Translations under genes and position numbers: made by a program
Shown: positions 1-8,590 of the stretch, in pieces
How the letters are laid out: each line of letters starts with the position of its first letter
Numbering within the stretch: the stretch's first letter is position 1
The notes under the pieces: generated by a model
Seen by the model: only the letters and a program-made list of their open reading frames with translations
What the model was told of the DNA's origin: nothing
The model's database searches: none
NCBI GenBank assembly: GCA_030673645.1
Contig: DAOVIO010000044.1
Coordinates: 1 to 25,336 of the forward strand
Length of the DNA: 25,336 nt
DNA from: JAGLSB01 sp023135955
GTDB taxonomy: Bacteria > Bacteroidota > Bacteroidia > Bacteroidales > GCA-2748055
Reading direction: 5' to 3'

Positions 1-164
1 ATTTTCTTTCTTTCTTTCCATTCATCAAAATTTCCATCTGGCCGAAAATCTTCTAATTCAGAAATCAAAATCACAGGCTCCGTCAAAACGACTTCACTTT
101 TACAATTACTTAAAATAAATATAAGTAATATATTAAATAAAAGTATTTTAAGATTTCTTTTCAT
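1..164 (-). CDS. N-terminal part of a predicted lipoprotein (cut by window edge)
   Basis: Read on minus from an ATG at 164, the frame stays open to the window edge (54 codons visible). The product begins MKRNLKILLFNILLIFILSNC: a basic start, a hydrophobic stretch, then a lipobox-like L-S-N-C with the cysteine at residue 21. This is the arrangement of a signal-peptidase II substrate, so the mature protein should be lipid-anchored in the envelope. After the cysteine comes K-S-E-V, then a hydrophilic stretch rich in E, D and K. The rest lies outside the window and the family cannot be named. The start is 21 nt downstream of the stop of a GMC oxidoreductase remnant, whose promoter may now serve it. 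The last visible codons lie in four GAAA tetranucleotide units. Confidence 0.6.
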   Translation of the reverse strand, partial: MKRNLKILLFNILLIFILSNCKSEVVLTEPVILISELEDFRPDGNFDEWKERKK

Positions 165-185
165 CTATAAGGTTTTTAAGTGATT

Positions 186-305
186 TTACTGTATTTTTCC
201 CTGTTCTATTGTTAAAACATTATAGCCTTTCTCGGATAGTCTAAGTGTGGAAACGCTACCACCGAAACCCGAACCAATCACTATATAATCATAAACACTA
301 TCCAT
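186..305 (-). pseudogene. Remnant of a GMC-family FAD oxidoreductase (N-terminal dinucleotide-binding motif only)
   Basis: A minus-strand frame of 39 codons (47 if the upstream in-frame ATG at 329 is used) contains Y-D-Y-I-V-I-G-S-G-F-G-G-S-V, then L-R-L-S-E-K-G-Y-N-V-L, then E-Q-G-K. This is the Rossmann-type FAD-binding start of GMC oxidoreductases, with the GxGxxG loop and the acidic residue at the end of the second strand. Such enzymes normally run to about 500 residues; here the frame stops two codons after E-Q-G-K and nothing of the family follows. The conserved stretch is free of frameshifts, so the loss was probably a single recent truncation. A TAnnTTTG box (TATGTTTG on minus, 360-367) lies upstream, so the remnant may still be transcribed and could feed the lipoprotein gene behind it. 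Confidence 0.72.
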
Positions 306-359
306 TATATTTTTCTCTTTTTGAAACATAAAAATAATACAGATCAGCACAGAATCAAG

Positions 360-367
360 CAAACATA
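360..367 (-). promoter_or_regulatory. Possible -7 box upstream of the GMC remnant
   Basis: The minus strand reads TATGTTTG, an exact match to the Bacteroidota -7 consensus TAnnTTTG, about 30 nt before the ATG at 329. No TTG is found 19-21 nt upstream, so this is a weak call. Confidence 0.3.
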
Positions 368-412
368 AACATTTTCATTGTTTTTTATTAATTTAGTGTC
401 ACTACTATTAAA

Positions 413-1450
413 ATGGCAGAAACAGTTTCTATAGAAGTTTTTTTAGAGCGATCCAGTTCTATTCCGGTTATTGATGTTAGGTCACCAGCAGAATTTAACC
501 AGGCCCATTACCCTTTTTCTATTAATATACCTCTGCTCGAAAATGAAGAAAGGAGGCTTGTCGGAACTTTGTACAAAAAAAAGAGTCGCGAAGAAGCAAT
601 ACGTACCGGTTTTGAAATTATTGCTGGTAAAACAAGTCAACTAATTGAGGAAGGAATTAGGGCAGCCAAAAATTCTCAGCTACTTATTTACTGCTGGCGT
701 GGAGGTATGAGAAGCGCTTCAGTGGCATGGCTTTTCGAACAGAATGGAATTAAATGCACTTTGCTTTCCGGGGGATATAAAAATTACAGGAAAAAGATCA
801 AAGAGTATTTTTCTTCAGGATTGAACATAAAAATTCTTGGGGGCATGACCGGATCGGGAAAAACCGAAATCCTCTTACAATTAAAAGAACATGGCGTTCA
901 GGTTGTTGATCTGGAGGGAATTGCACATCACAAAGGGTCAGCATTTGGATCTTTAGGTGAGGACGTCCAACCAACAACAGAATTTTTTGAAAATCTTTTA
1001 TTTGAAGAGTTTATTAAACTCGACAAAAAAAAGTCAATTTGGCTGGAGGACGAAAGCAAAAATATTGGCAGAGTATATATTCCCGACGAGCTCTTTTCAC
1101 TGATGAGAAAATCTCCTGTCTATGTAATTAATATTCCAAAGGAAAAAAGAATCGAAAGGCTTGTGATTGATTATGGTAAATTCTCTGATCAATTACTAAT
1201 TGAGCGTATCGAAAGAATCAGTAAAAAAATTGGTGGTCAAAACACAAAGGTGGCAATTGAGGCTATTAGAGATAAAAATTATGATATTGCGGCAGATCTA
1301 AGCCTGTTTTATTATGACAAAGCTTATAGCTTTGGACTTGAAAAAAGGTCGGGTGTACAAAAGCATGAGGTAATGTGTGAAACGCACGATTCAAAAAAAA
1401 ATGCTGCAAAGATTCTGAAACTAATTCAAGAATCTGGCAACAATTATTAA
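413..1450 (+). CDS. mnmH: tRNA 2-selenouridine (geranyl-2-thiouridine) synthase MnmH/SelU
   Basis: The 345-residue product has the two-part structure of SelU/YbbB. A rhodanese domain (about residues 5-130) carries D-V-R-S-P-A-E-F at 21-28 and the active-site loop C-W-R-G-G-M-R-S with Cys94. A P-loop domain follows, with G-G-M-T-G-S-G-K-T at 143-151. The family replaces sulfur by selenium at the wobble 2-thiouridine of tRNAs for Lys, Glu and Gln, using selenophosphate and passing through a geranylated intermediate. Length matches the family (about 350-370). No selD, the source of selenophosphate, lies in the window, so whether selenium is actually used cannot be judged here. The ATG has no Shine-Dalgarno sequence. 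It appears to be a single-gene unit. Confidence 0.93.
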   Translation: MAETVSIEVFLERSSSIPVIDVRSPAEFNQAHYPFSINIPLLENEERRLVGTLYKKKSREEAIRTGFEIIAGKTSQLIEEGIRAAKNSQLLIYCWRGGMRSASVAWLFEQNGIKCTLLSGGYKNYRKKIKEYFSSGLNIKILGGMTGSGKTEILLQLKEHGVQVVDLEGIAHHKGSAFGSLGEDVQPTTEFFENLLFEEFIKLDKKKSIWLEDESKNIGRVYIPDELFSLMRKSPVYVINIPKEKRIERLVIDYGKFSDQLLIERIERISKKIGGQNTKVAIEAIRDKNYDIAADLSLFYYDKAYSFGLEKRSGVQKHEVMCETHDSKKNAAKILKLIQESGNNY

Positions 1451-1527
1451 TCCATTTTATAGTTAAAATGAAACAACTCGGCAATCTACAGGTTATATAA
1501 ATACCAAATCATATTGAAACCAAATAA

Positions 1528-1558
1528 TTGCAAGATAAGATCTTTCGTCTTATATTTG
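1528..1558 (+). promoter_or_regulatory. Bacteroidota-type promoter (TTG-N20-TATATTTG)
   Basis: TTG at 1528-1530 and TATATTTG at 1551-1558 are separated by exactly 20 nt, the same spacing as in the tetR promoter of this window. The box fits TAnnTTTG. It lies about 90 nt before the ATG at 1650 and should drive that gene, giving a leader of roughly 85 nt. Confidence 0.55.
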
Positions 1559-1649
1559 AGAAAATGTCCTGAAATATATGCGTATCTTACAAGCATCGCA
1601 GGAAAAAAAGAACGTATTGTATTTTGTAACCAAGAATAAACTATAACAC

Positions 1650-2363
1650 ATGAAACCAAAAACATTGATTCAGACAATGGGCGGCGTTGCAAAAGCAGAA
1701 AACCTTTTTACGCTTGAAACCCACATAATGCCGAATACTTTTGTTCTGGAAAACGAAGAGCCGTATCCTGGATATCATGGCAAGAATCTTCCTTCTGGCA
1801 CTAAGCCTATTTCCGTATTTCTTATGACAAAAAAGAAACATTCTACAGAGAAAATCCTGAGGCTGAATCAGAAAATTAAAAAATATTTTAAGCATCCGTT
1901 CGATGCTGTTCCAGGTGATATTTGTTTGAATAATGACATTATTCCTTGTATTAGAATAAGAGATCTTGATAATTACGATCTGGTTGGAGATTTACAGAAA
2001 TGCTTTTTTTCCGAGGGAATACAATTTCTAAAAAAGAAAACTATTCGTGCGGAAGGTGTAATAACATTGAAAAAAGTATTCAATATTGAGGTTCTTGAAA
2101 ATGATATTCTTAAGGATTTGGATGATGATTCGACTTTTTACTTTGAGGTTTCCAAACAACTTTCTTATCCGGAATTTGTTGCTGTTATTAAAAACCTGCG
2201 AAATAATATCGCTGCAGAAAAAACTAATTTTGACGCAGCTATTGCGGCAATATATACAAAAGATATTTTGGATGTTATTCGGATTTATGCAAAAGACGCT
2301 TCTCCGGATTATCTGAATGAACTTCGCAATTTTGTTGAAATTGAAATAAAGAAACTCGATTAA
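1650..2363 (+). CDS. Unrecognised soluble protein, 237 residues
   Basis: I do not recognise this family. The product has no signal peptide or membrane segment, so it is probably cytoplasmic. The N-terminal half includes an H-I-M-P-N-T-F-V-L-E-N-E-E-P-Y-P-G-Y stretch that looks like a conserved core. The middle is rich in lysine, and the C-terminal part (about residues 165-235) reads as amphipathic helices ending in E-I-K-K-L-D. Codon use and length look like a genuine gene, and a good promoter (1528-1558) precedes it. Its stop overlaps the stop of the convergent U32 gene. It is transcribed alone, so context gives no functional hint. A lineage-restricted Bacteroidota protein is the likeliest reading. 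Confidence 0.7.
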   Translation: MKPKTLIQTMGGVAKAENLFTLETHIMPNTFVLENEEPYPGYHGKNLPSGTKPISVFLMTKKKHSTEKILRLNQKIKKYFKHPFDAVPGDICLNNDIIPCIRIRDLDNYDLVGDLQKCFFSEGIQFLKKKTIRAEGVITLKKVFNIEVLENDILKDLDDDSTFYFEVSKQLSYPEFVAVIKNLRNNIAAEKTNFDAAIAAIYTKDILDVIRIYAKDASPDYLNELRNFVEIEIKKLD

Positions 2364-3622
2364 ACCTTCTTGGTTCTTTCTGTCTCAACCATTCTATATA
2401 CTTTGTCAGATCTGCGAACAAGTGTTTTCACAGGTATTGAGCAACGTTGACCCTTTATTGCTCCATTAATGGATTTATGATCAATTTGCAATTCTTCCAC
2501 CGTAGTTTCAACGACACCGGTTGTTGATCCTGTAATAATTATTTTGTCGCCAACAGATAGCTCACCCGCTTCAACCAAAATTTCAGCTACGCAAATTTTA
2601 TCAAAGTAGTTTGTCGTTTTTCCAGTGTAAACTTTCTTGTGAGTTGCCTGTGAACCGTAAATGTGACTCCATTCACCTAGTTTTTGTCCTAAGTAATAAC
2701 CATCCCAAAAACCACGATTAAATACTTGAGATAAACTTTTTTTCCATTCCTCAATTTTTTTCGGACCATAACTTCCATCAATTATAGAGTCTATAGCTTC
2801 GCTATAACAACGGGTAACGGTTTTTACATATTCGGGGGACCGGGCTCTTCCTTCAATTTTTAGAACTGTAACTCCGGCATCAAGAATTTTATTCAAAAAG
2901 TGTATCGTAGAAAGATCCTTAGGAGACATAATATATTCATTATCAACTTCCAGTTCATCTCCGCGATCTCTATCTGTTACAACATAGGCCCGACGACAAA
3001 CCTGTAGACAATCTCCCCGATTTGCAGAATGATTATGTTCATGTAAGCTCAAATAGCATTTGCCGCTAATCGCCATACACAAGGCTCCGTGGACAAACAT
3101 TTCAAGGCGCATTGGCTTTCCTCCTGGCCCTTTTATTTTTTGAATTTCAATTCCTTTGGAGATATCCATAACCTGGTCTAGTGACAGTTCCCGCGCCAGA
3201 ACTGCTACATCAGCAAACCTGGAATAAAATCCAAGAGCCTCAATATTACTTATATTTAATTGAGTTGAAAGGTGGGTGGGAATACCCGCTGAATTAGCAT
3301 AATTCAACACTGAAATATCGGAGGCAATAATTGCATCTACATTTTCCTTTTTGGCAAGCTTGACTATATCTTTAACCATACCTAACTCCTGATCATAAAT
3401 TACGGTATTGACAGTAAGATAGGTTTTAAGATTGTTTTCCTTAGCTCTTCCTATAATTTCCGGTAAATCTTTCTTTGTAAAATTATAGGATGATTTTGCT
3501 CGCATATTCAGCTGCTCTATCCCGAAATAAATAGCATTTGCACCTCCCTGAATAGCGGCCTGTAAGGATTCAAATGAACCAACAGGGGCAAGAACCTCGA
3601 TATCCTCTCTTTTGAAATTCAT
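2360..3622 (-). CDS. trhP: U32-family tRNA hydroxylation protein (TrhP/YegQ-like)
   Basis: The 420-residue product starts with E-V-L-A-P-V-G-S-F-E-S-L and carries the U32 signature around 175-210: F-V-H-G-A-L-C-M-A-I-S-G-K-C-Y-L-S, then N-R-G-D-C-L-Q-V-C-R. The four cysteines at 182, 189, 205 and 209 are candidate Fe-S ligands. M-S-P-K-D-L (232-237) and L-K-I-E-G-R are further family hallmarks, and a C-terminal beta-barrel part follows. U32 members of this size, such as E. coli YegQ/TrhP, act in prephenate-dependent hydroxylation of uridine 34 in tRNA and are only historically called peptidases. The other U32 branch, RlhA, is longer. A -7-like box sits only 4 nt before the ATG, which would make the mRNA almost leaderless. 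The 3' end overlaps the convergent gene. Confidence 0.85.
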   Translation of the reverse strand: MNFKREDIEVLAPVGSFESLQAAIQGGANAIYFGIEQLNMRAKSSYNFTKKDLPEIIGRAKENNLKTYLTVNTVIYDQELGMVKDIVKLAKKENVDAIIASDISVLNYANSAGIPTHLSTQLNISNIEALGFYSRFADVAVLARELSLDQVMDISKGIEIQKIKGPGGKPMRLEMFVHGALCMAISGKCYLSLHEHNHSANRGDCLQVCRRAYVVTDRDRGDELEVDNEYIMSPKDLSTIHFLNKILDAGVTVLKIEGRARSPEYVKTVTRCYSEAIDSIIDGSYGPKKIEEWKKSLSQVFNRGFWDGYYLGQKLGEWSHIYGSQATHKKVYTGKTTNYFDKICVAEILVEAGELSVGDKIIITGSTTGVVETTVEELQIDHKSINGAIKGQRCSIPVKTLVRRSDKVYRMVETERTKKV

Positions 3623-3626
3623 GCTG

Positions 3627-3634
3627 CAAATGTA
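3627..3634 (-). promoter_or_regulatory. Possible -7 box directly before the U32 gene
   Basis: The minus strand reads TACATTTG (fits TAnnTTTG), ending 4 nt before the ATG at 3622. No TTG lies at the usual distance. If real, transcription would start at or inside the first codons. The match may be chance in AT-rich DNA. Confidence 0.3.
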
Positions 3635-3733
3635 GGAAATAATTAAAGATTGTATGGGTTGGGTGCTGTTGTCATGACCTAATAAGAAAATGTGGTCGCA
3701 CGTTACAATTTACCAACATTATACTTTATTATT

Positions 3734-4885
3734 CTATTTATTCAGAACAATTCTAATTGTCGTTCCGAGGTTTACGTCGGAATTCAGAACAAATATTTTT
3801 CCTCCGTGATAGTATTCAACTATTCTCTTAGTAAGAGAAAGTCCCAGGCCCCACCCTGTTTTTTTTGTAGTATACCCCGGTTTAAAAATAGTTTTATATT
3901 TCGCTTTGGGAATCCCCTTTCCCTTGTCTTGTATGTCGATATAAATAATCTGTGTATTATCGTGAAGATTAATTACAATCTCTCCCTTTCCATCTATCGC
4001 GTCTAATGCATTTTTACAAACATTCTCAACAACCCATTCAAACAATGCCTCGTTTAAGGGTATCATTAATTCGCCTTGTGGAATATTTAACTTATACTTA
4101 ATTTTTTCCGAGGATCGGGTCGTTAAATACTCTACAGAATTTTTCAACACCATGTTAATGTCGAGTCGCTCAAGAATGGGTCGGGATCCAATTTTCGAAA
4201 ATCTTTCTGTTATTTTTTCAAGCCTCTTAACATCTTTTGCAAATTCCTCAATGGTCTTTTCGTCCTGTAGACCCTGTCTCATAATCTCAACCCAGCCATT
4301 AAGAGAGGAGGTAGGTGTCCCCAATTGATGTGCGGTTTCTTTTGAAAGTCCCACCCACACTTTATTTTGCTCTGCTTTTCTGAATGAGCTGAAAGCAAAA
4401 TAGGAAACAAGAATGAAAAGCACAATTACACCAAGTTGAATATATGGAAAGTATAATAGTTTTCGTAACAAAATTGAATCTCCGTAAAAAATCACATTGC
4501 CATCACCATTACCAAGATCGATAAACAAACTGTCATTTTCTTCCCTCATCACCTCAAGTTGATGAATAAGATAATCAGAATTATTTACTGCTTTTATTGA
4601 GTCTAAATTTCTCCATGTTATTACCTGCCCCTCTATATCAGTAAGAATTACAGGAATTGTTGTATTCTTCTGTATAACCTTCAGGGGGAAGCTAAGGTCT
4701 GTGCCGGAGGATCCTGAGCTTATTAATATCCTTGTTGCCTCAGCCCATAATTCGATGGTCTCCTTCTCCTGAAATGCAAGATCCTTAACCCATCTGTTGG
4801 TATATAGAAGTGAGCCCACTCCAATAATTATGGCCCCTATTAATAATAAAAGCTTCCAGCGTTGTTTTTTCTCGTAAATATTCAA
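3734..4885 (-). CDS. Membrane-bound sensor histidine kinase (orphan)
   Basis: The 383-residue product has two membrane segments (about 12-28 and 146-167) enclosing a periplasmic sensor region of about 115 residues. The kinase core follows: an H-box S-K-E-T-A-H-Q-L-G-T-P with His186, an N-box N-V-C-K-N-A-L-D-A-I at 288-297, G1 D-K-G-K-G-I at 320-325, and G2 G-W-G-L-G-L-S at 344-350. All residues needed for ATP binding and autophosphorylation are present. The H-box form (A-H-Q-L-G-T-P) is common in Bacteroidota kinases. No response regulator is adjacent; the single-domain regulator at 18797 is 14 kb away, so pairing is open. The ligand is unknown. It lies 99 bp after asmA-like gene and may share its transcript. 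Confidence 0.92.
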   Translation of the reverse strand: MNIYEKKQRWKLLLLIGAIIIGVGSLLYTNRWVKDLAFQEKETIELWAEATRILISSGSSGTDLSFPLKVIQKNTTIPVILTDIEGQVITWRNLDSIKAVNNSDYLIHQLEVMREENDSLFIDLGNGDGNVIFYGDSILLRKLLYFPYIQLGVIVLFILVSYFAFSSFRKAEQNKVWVGLSKETAHQLGTPTSSLNGWVEIMRQGLQDEKTIEEFAKDVKRLEKITERFSKIGSRPILERLDINMVLKNSVEYLTTRSSEKIKYKLNIPQGELMIPLNEALFEWVVENVCKNALDAIDGKGEIVINLHDNTQIIYIDIQDKGKGIPKAKYKTIFKPGYTTKKTGWGLGLSLTKRIVEYYHGGKIFVLNSDVNLGTTIRIVLNK

Positions 4886-4984
4886 AATATTGATTTTTCT
4901 TCCAAACTATAAATATGACATTGTTAAATGAATTTTCGTTGCTTTCATTAAAAAAAATGAAAAGAAACGCTTAAATATTTATTA

Positions 4985-7636
4985 TCATCCATCATCGTCA
5001 TCCCATTCTATTGTAAATTTTTCCTTTTCTTTTACGGGTCTTTTGTTCCTTCTAAACCATCGATATTTCTTTTCGTCTATACTGTCCACGGACTCTCCCC
5101 AATCAAGAATAAACTCATTCTTGTTTTCGTCAATCAAGGTACTACTTGAAATACTATCCTTTTTAAACCACCCAAACTCTTCGTTTAGTATATTTTTTAA
5201 TAGATTTTTTTCCTCTTTAAGGTTCCTTATTATATTTGATGCCGCTTCTTTTTTATCATATTTTATCTGATAGTCCTCAGGTGTGCCCTTTACAGATAAA
5301 TACAAGCTGGTACGCCGACCATTTTCTTCAACAACAAAGTGTTCCTCATTCTCCAGTTTTGATTTTGCTGCTTTTCCTGCAAGCAATTCACTTAAATTAA
5401 CCTTCATTTTATAATCGAAATAATTGTCGAAGCTGTGTGTTCCTGAAATATTTATATTAAACGCTGAAGACTTTATATCCATTTCAGGAATAGTAATTAA
5501 TTCTTCTCTGATAAAAATAGTATTTGTCAAGGTAGAGAATTGTATATGCTCCAGCTCCTCTAATTCAATATATACTGAAAGTTTTTTAGCGGGCTCAAAA
5601 TCTATTAATTCGCCGGAATTTATCACAATTTGACTATTCAAGCTAATACTTTCCTTGCTGAATTTTAACATACTATCTGCATTAATTGAAAATTCCACGT
5701 CTCCTGATAATTCTCCGCTAATATTTTCTGCTTTAATAAGTTTTTGGTTAAAGTTTCCAAAGCTTTCAAATAGCGTCTTTATAGCTATACTATTTAGTTT
5801 GTTTTTGCTTCCTAAAGTAAATGTTCCGCTCGGATCCTGTTGAATTACGCCTGATCCTTTTATATTACCCTCCATAGTATTCAAGTTATAATCATGAACC
5901 TCAAGTTGTCCTGGCTTATAATTAACAATTGTCTTAAGATCCTTGATTAATAATTGTTTGCTTTCAAATTGTCCAAGGTCAATATTCAATTTGGCGTAAA
6001 TATTCTCTGGAAGAAAAATGCCTATGATGGCATTAATTGAAACACTTGTATCTAAGAAATATTCTTCCATCCTTAAAAATTCTGATTGAATGTCTGCTTG
6101 TAGATATAAGGATTGATTGTCTTCAAAAAGATATTTCAAAAAATAGTCTGCTGTAGCTTTAATGTGAGATTTGCTGCCATTTAAATTCAAGCTTAAATCT
6201 GTCTGCCACCGGTCTTTCCAAAATTCAACATTTCCATCAAGATTAGTAATTTTATATTTTTCTTTCGCCAGGAATCCTGCGTTTATCAATTTTAATTTTC
6301 CTGAAATATTTTCTTTAATAAGTCTTTGAATATTGAAGTTTTTGAGGCTTTCCAGAGAGGCCTCCATCTTAATATCAGATTGGATAACACCATCAAGATC
6401 TTTTAAAGAACCACCCTTTAATTGATCATTAATGAAATGCAGTTCGGTATAACCTGAAATGGCAAATTTCAACTTCGGATGAGAAAAATCAGATATATAC
6501 AGGTTTCCCTCGAGCTTATTATTTGTGTCGGTTATTCTAAACTTATCTATACTAAGCGAGGGAATTCCTTTACCATTCTGGGCAGTTGCAAGCCTTCCTT
6601 TTAGTTGAATGTTGTTTAAAATAATCTTTTTATGGGAGAGCTTACTCACAGTCAATAAATACACCGCATTAATTCCAGGACTGTGTGTTGGAGAAAGTAT
6701 TCCAGTAATGCGGGTTGCTATATCGGCCCTGCCTTTTGCTATAAAATGGAATTTTTCTTTAAAATCTCCTTTTATAAAATTTAATAAGGAATTAATATCA
6801 AGACTTCGGCCCTCAACCTGAACATTAAAATTCGGCTGACTTGAAAAATCTATTGTACCGGAAGTTTTTAAATTTATCGTATTAACTGAAATAATTCCTT
6901 TGCTAATATTTGCAATTTTATCTTTTACATCGAAGATTGTTTTAATTGACAAATCGTAATTCTCTGCATAAGAAATATTTTTATGCAAAAAGCTTTTTAA
7001 CATTAAATTGCTATTGCTTGCCAAAGAAAACTCAGATTCTGAAAATTTTCCTTTCAGGACGATATCTTTTATATGACTTTCTGAAACAATACTTTTAGCC
7101 ATATTATTGAACCTAAGGTTAAAGTTGCTCAGTCTCATTGCTTCCAGCTGGATTAATCTTGTTTTTTTATCCGTGCTTTCCTCTTTGTCCTTTATAAAAA
7201 TATTGTAATTTGTCCTTCCTTCTTTGTCGACAAATAAATTTAACTCTCCATTGATTGCTAAAATGCGCTTTATATTATATTTTTTCAGAAGTAGGTGAAC
7301 AAGGTTGAATTGAAGATAAATCTTCTCCGCCTCAAAAAGTTTTTCGCTCTCGTCTGCATTGAATGCTTCATAATTAAAATTTTCAGGTGACCAGATAACA
7401 ACATCCTTAAATACAACAGAAATATAGGGGAATTTTGAAAAAAGCGAAACTTCAACTTCGTTAACATTAATTTTTGTGTCGAGCTGCTGATTTATCTGTT
7501 CAACGGCTATGCTAATTATTTTATCTTCATATTTTTTCGACAGAATTATTCCAGAAGCAACAAATAAAACACTTGCAGTAAAAACTATCCAAATTAAATT
7601 GAAAAAGATTTTTCTGAATGTCCTGATGAATTTCAT
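4985..7636 (-). CDS. AsmA-like envelope protein, 883 residues
   Basis: The product begins with a short basic segment and one membrane helix (about residues 10-32), then Y-E-D-K-I-I-S-I-A-V-E-Q-I-N-Q-Q-L and V-E-V-S-L-F-S-K-F-P, the usual start of AsmA-like proteins of Bacteroidota. The long remainder is predicted periplasmic, made of repeating beta-strands with I-N-L, L-K-G and I-S-G-type motifs, and ends in a charged tail with R-R-N-K-R. The AsmA/TamB/YhdP superfamily forms bridge-like proteins linked to lipid traffic between the two membranes and to envelope integrity. The specific role of this one is unknown. It starts 32 bp after the stop of pepE, so the two are probably co-transcribed. 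Confidence 0.82.
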   Translation of the reverse strand: MKFIRTFRKIFFNLIWIVFTASVLFVASGIILSKKYEDKIISIAVEQINQQLDTKINVNEVEVSLFSKFPYISVVFKDVVIWSPENFNYEAFNADESEKLFEAEKIYLQFNLVHLLLKKYNIKRILAINGELNLFVDKEGRTNYNIFIKDKEESTDKKTRLIQLEAMRLSNFNLRFNNMAKSIVSESHIKDIVLKGKFSESEFSLASNSNLMLKSFLHKNISYAENYDLSIKTIFDVKDKIANISKGIISVNTINLKTSGTIDFSSQPNFNVQVEGRSLDINSLLNFIKGDFKEKFHFIAKGRADIATRITGILSPTHSPGINAVYLLTVSKLSHKKIILNNIQLKGRLATAQNGKGIPSLSIDKFRITDTNNKLEGNLYISDFSHPKLKFAISGYTELHFINDQLKGGSLKDLDGVIQSDIKMEASLESLKNFNIQRLIKENISGKLKLINAGFLAKEKYKITNLDGNVEFWKDRWQTDLSLNLNGSKSHIKATADYFLKYLFEDNQSLYLQADIQSEFLRMEEYFLDTSVSINAIIGIFLPENIYAKLNIDLGQFESKQLLIKDLKTIVNYKPGQLEVHDYNLNTMEGNIKGSGVIQQDPSGTFTLGSKNKLNSIAIKTLFESFGNFNQKLIKAENISGELSGDVEFSINADSMLKFSKESISLNSQIVINSGELIDFEPAKKLSVYIELEELEHIQFSTLTNTIFIREELITIPEMDIKSSAFNINISGTHSFDNYFDYKMKVNLSELLAGKAAKSKLENEEHFVVEENGRRTSLYLSVKGTPEDYQIKYDKKEAASNIIRNLKEEKNLLKNILNEEFGWFKKDSISSSTLIDENKNEFILDWGESVDSIDEKKYRWFRRNKRPVKEKEKFTIEWDDDDG

Positions 7637-7668
7637 TTTTATTAACTTAAGGAATGTTAAATCATACC

Positions 7669-8379
7669 TTAGCTTCCTAGTAGGAATGTCATATCGCTTC
7701 CTGGATTATATTCAACTGGCTCGTTATTATGTTTGAAAAGCCTGGCCGGGCGCCCACCAATTAATTCCATTTTTCCATCCTCTACCAGTAACATTGTTCC
7801 TTCTCTCAGCCCAAGAACAAAAATTTCTCTATTTACTTCAATAAACTCCTCTATTCTGGCTTCACGTGTTTCTCCTGCATGTCCATCAGGATTAGCGTCC
7901 AAATAGTGCGGATTAATTTGAAAAGGAATCAGGTTAAAGGCATCAAATGTTTGTGGTTCAACAACCGGCATGTCGTTCGTGGTTTTTATTGTAGGACAAG
8001 TCATGTTTGATCCTGCGCTCCAGCCTACATAGGGTTTCCCGTTCAGAGCCTCTTTCCTTACAATGTCGATCAATCCTTGTTCCTGAGTCATTTTCAATAA
8101 TTGCCATGTATTTCCTCCGCCAACAACAATTATATCTGCTGATTTTATTAATTCGGCAGGATTATCTACTTCATGAACGGATATAACTTTATGTCCGATA
8201 CTTTCAAAACGCTCTCTAACTCTGGCGGTGTAATCATCATAGCCAATAGTTACTCCAGCATAGGGAATAAACGCAGCTGTCATAGATTCATTGGTTAAAA
8301 ACTTGTCGATATAGGGCATTGGATACTCAAGATAAGCCTCTCCGGCATTTGTTGAATTACTGATTAATAGGAGTCTCAT
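7669..8379 (-). CDS. pepE: Dipeptidase E (alpha-aspartyl dipeptidase, family S51)
   Basis: The 236-residue product matches PepE along its length. The nucleophile elbow G-W-S-A-G-S-N places the serine at 121. Asp136 (T-N-D-M-P) and His158 (I-N-P-H-Y) correspond to the remaining members of the Ser-His-Asp triad. G-G-G-N-T (87-91) precedes them, as in the family. The enzyme cleaves dipeptides with N-terminal aspartate in the cytosol. It is the first gene of a probable unit with the asmA-like gene (32-bp gap). A TAnnTTTG box lies 49 nt upstream of the ATG. Confidence 0.95.
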   Translation of the reverse strand: MRLLLISNSTNAGEAYLEYPMPYIDKFLTNESMTAAFIPYAGVTIGYDDYTARVRERFESIGHKVISVHEVDNPAELIKSADIIVVGGGNTWQLLKMTQEQGLIDIVRKEALNGKPYVGWSAGSNMTCPTIKTTNDMPVVEPQTFDAFNLIPFQINPHYLDANPDGHAGETREARIEEFIEVNREIFVLGLREGTMLLVEDGKMELIGGRPARLFKHNNEPVEYNPGSDMTFLLGS

Positions 8380-8428
8380 GATGATAATAAATTATTTAGT
8401 GTTTACTATTTATTTTATTGTGGGAGAA

Positions 8429-8461
8429 CAAAGTTAATAATCTGCTCTAAGAATATTTCAA
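8429..8461 (-). promoter_or_regulatory. Probable pepE promoter
   Basis: On minus, TAACTTTG (8429-8436) matches TAnnTTTG. A TTG (8459-8461) lies 22 nt upstream, slightly longer than the 20 nt seen at two other promoters here. The leader to the ATG at 8379 would be about 45 nt. Confidence 0.42.
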
Positions 8462-8590
8462 TTTAAATTGTGTTCCCCTTGCTTCTCATTTCTTTGGAAG
8501 TGTATTAAACGGTGATGTATGTAAAATTATTTCCTGGATAAAGCTTTTCTGTTTAAAATGAAAACAATATTCTATAATTAACCATGTTCA

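Noticed and set aside
3..18. Four GAAA units in the lipoprotein gene as a phase-variation tract
   Set aside because: Four units are too few for frequent slippage, and the rest of the gene is not visible.
1531..1556. Hairpin ATAAGA-N7-TCTTAT as terminator of mnmH
   Set aside because: The stem is only 6 bp of AT-rich sequence without a T-run, and it lies within the spacer of a good promoter for the next gene.
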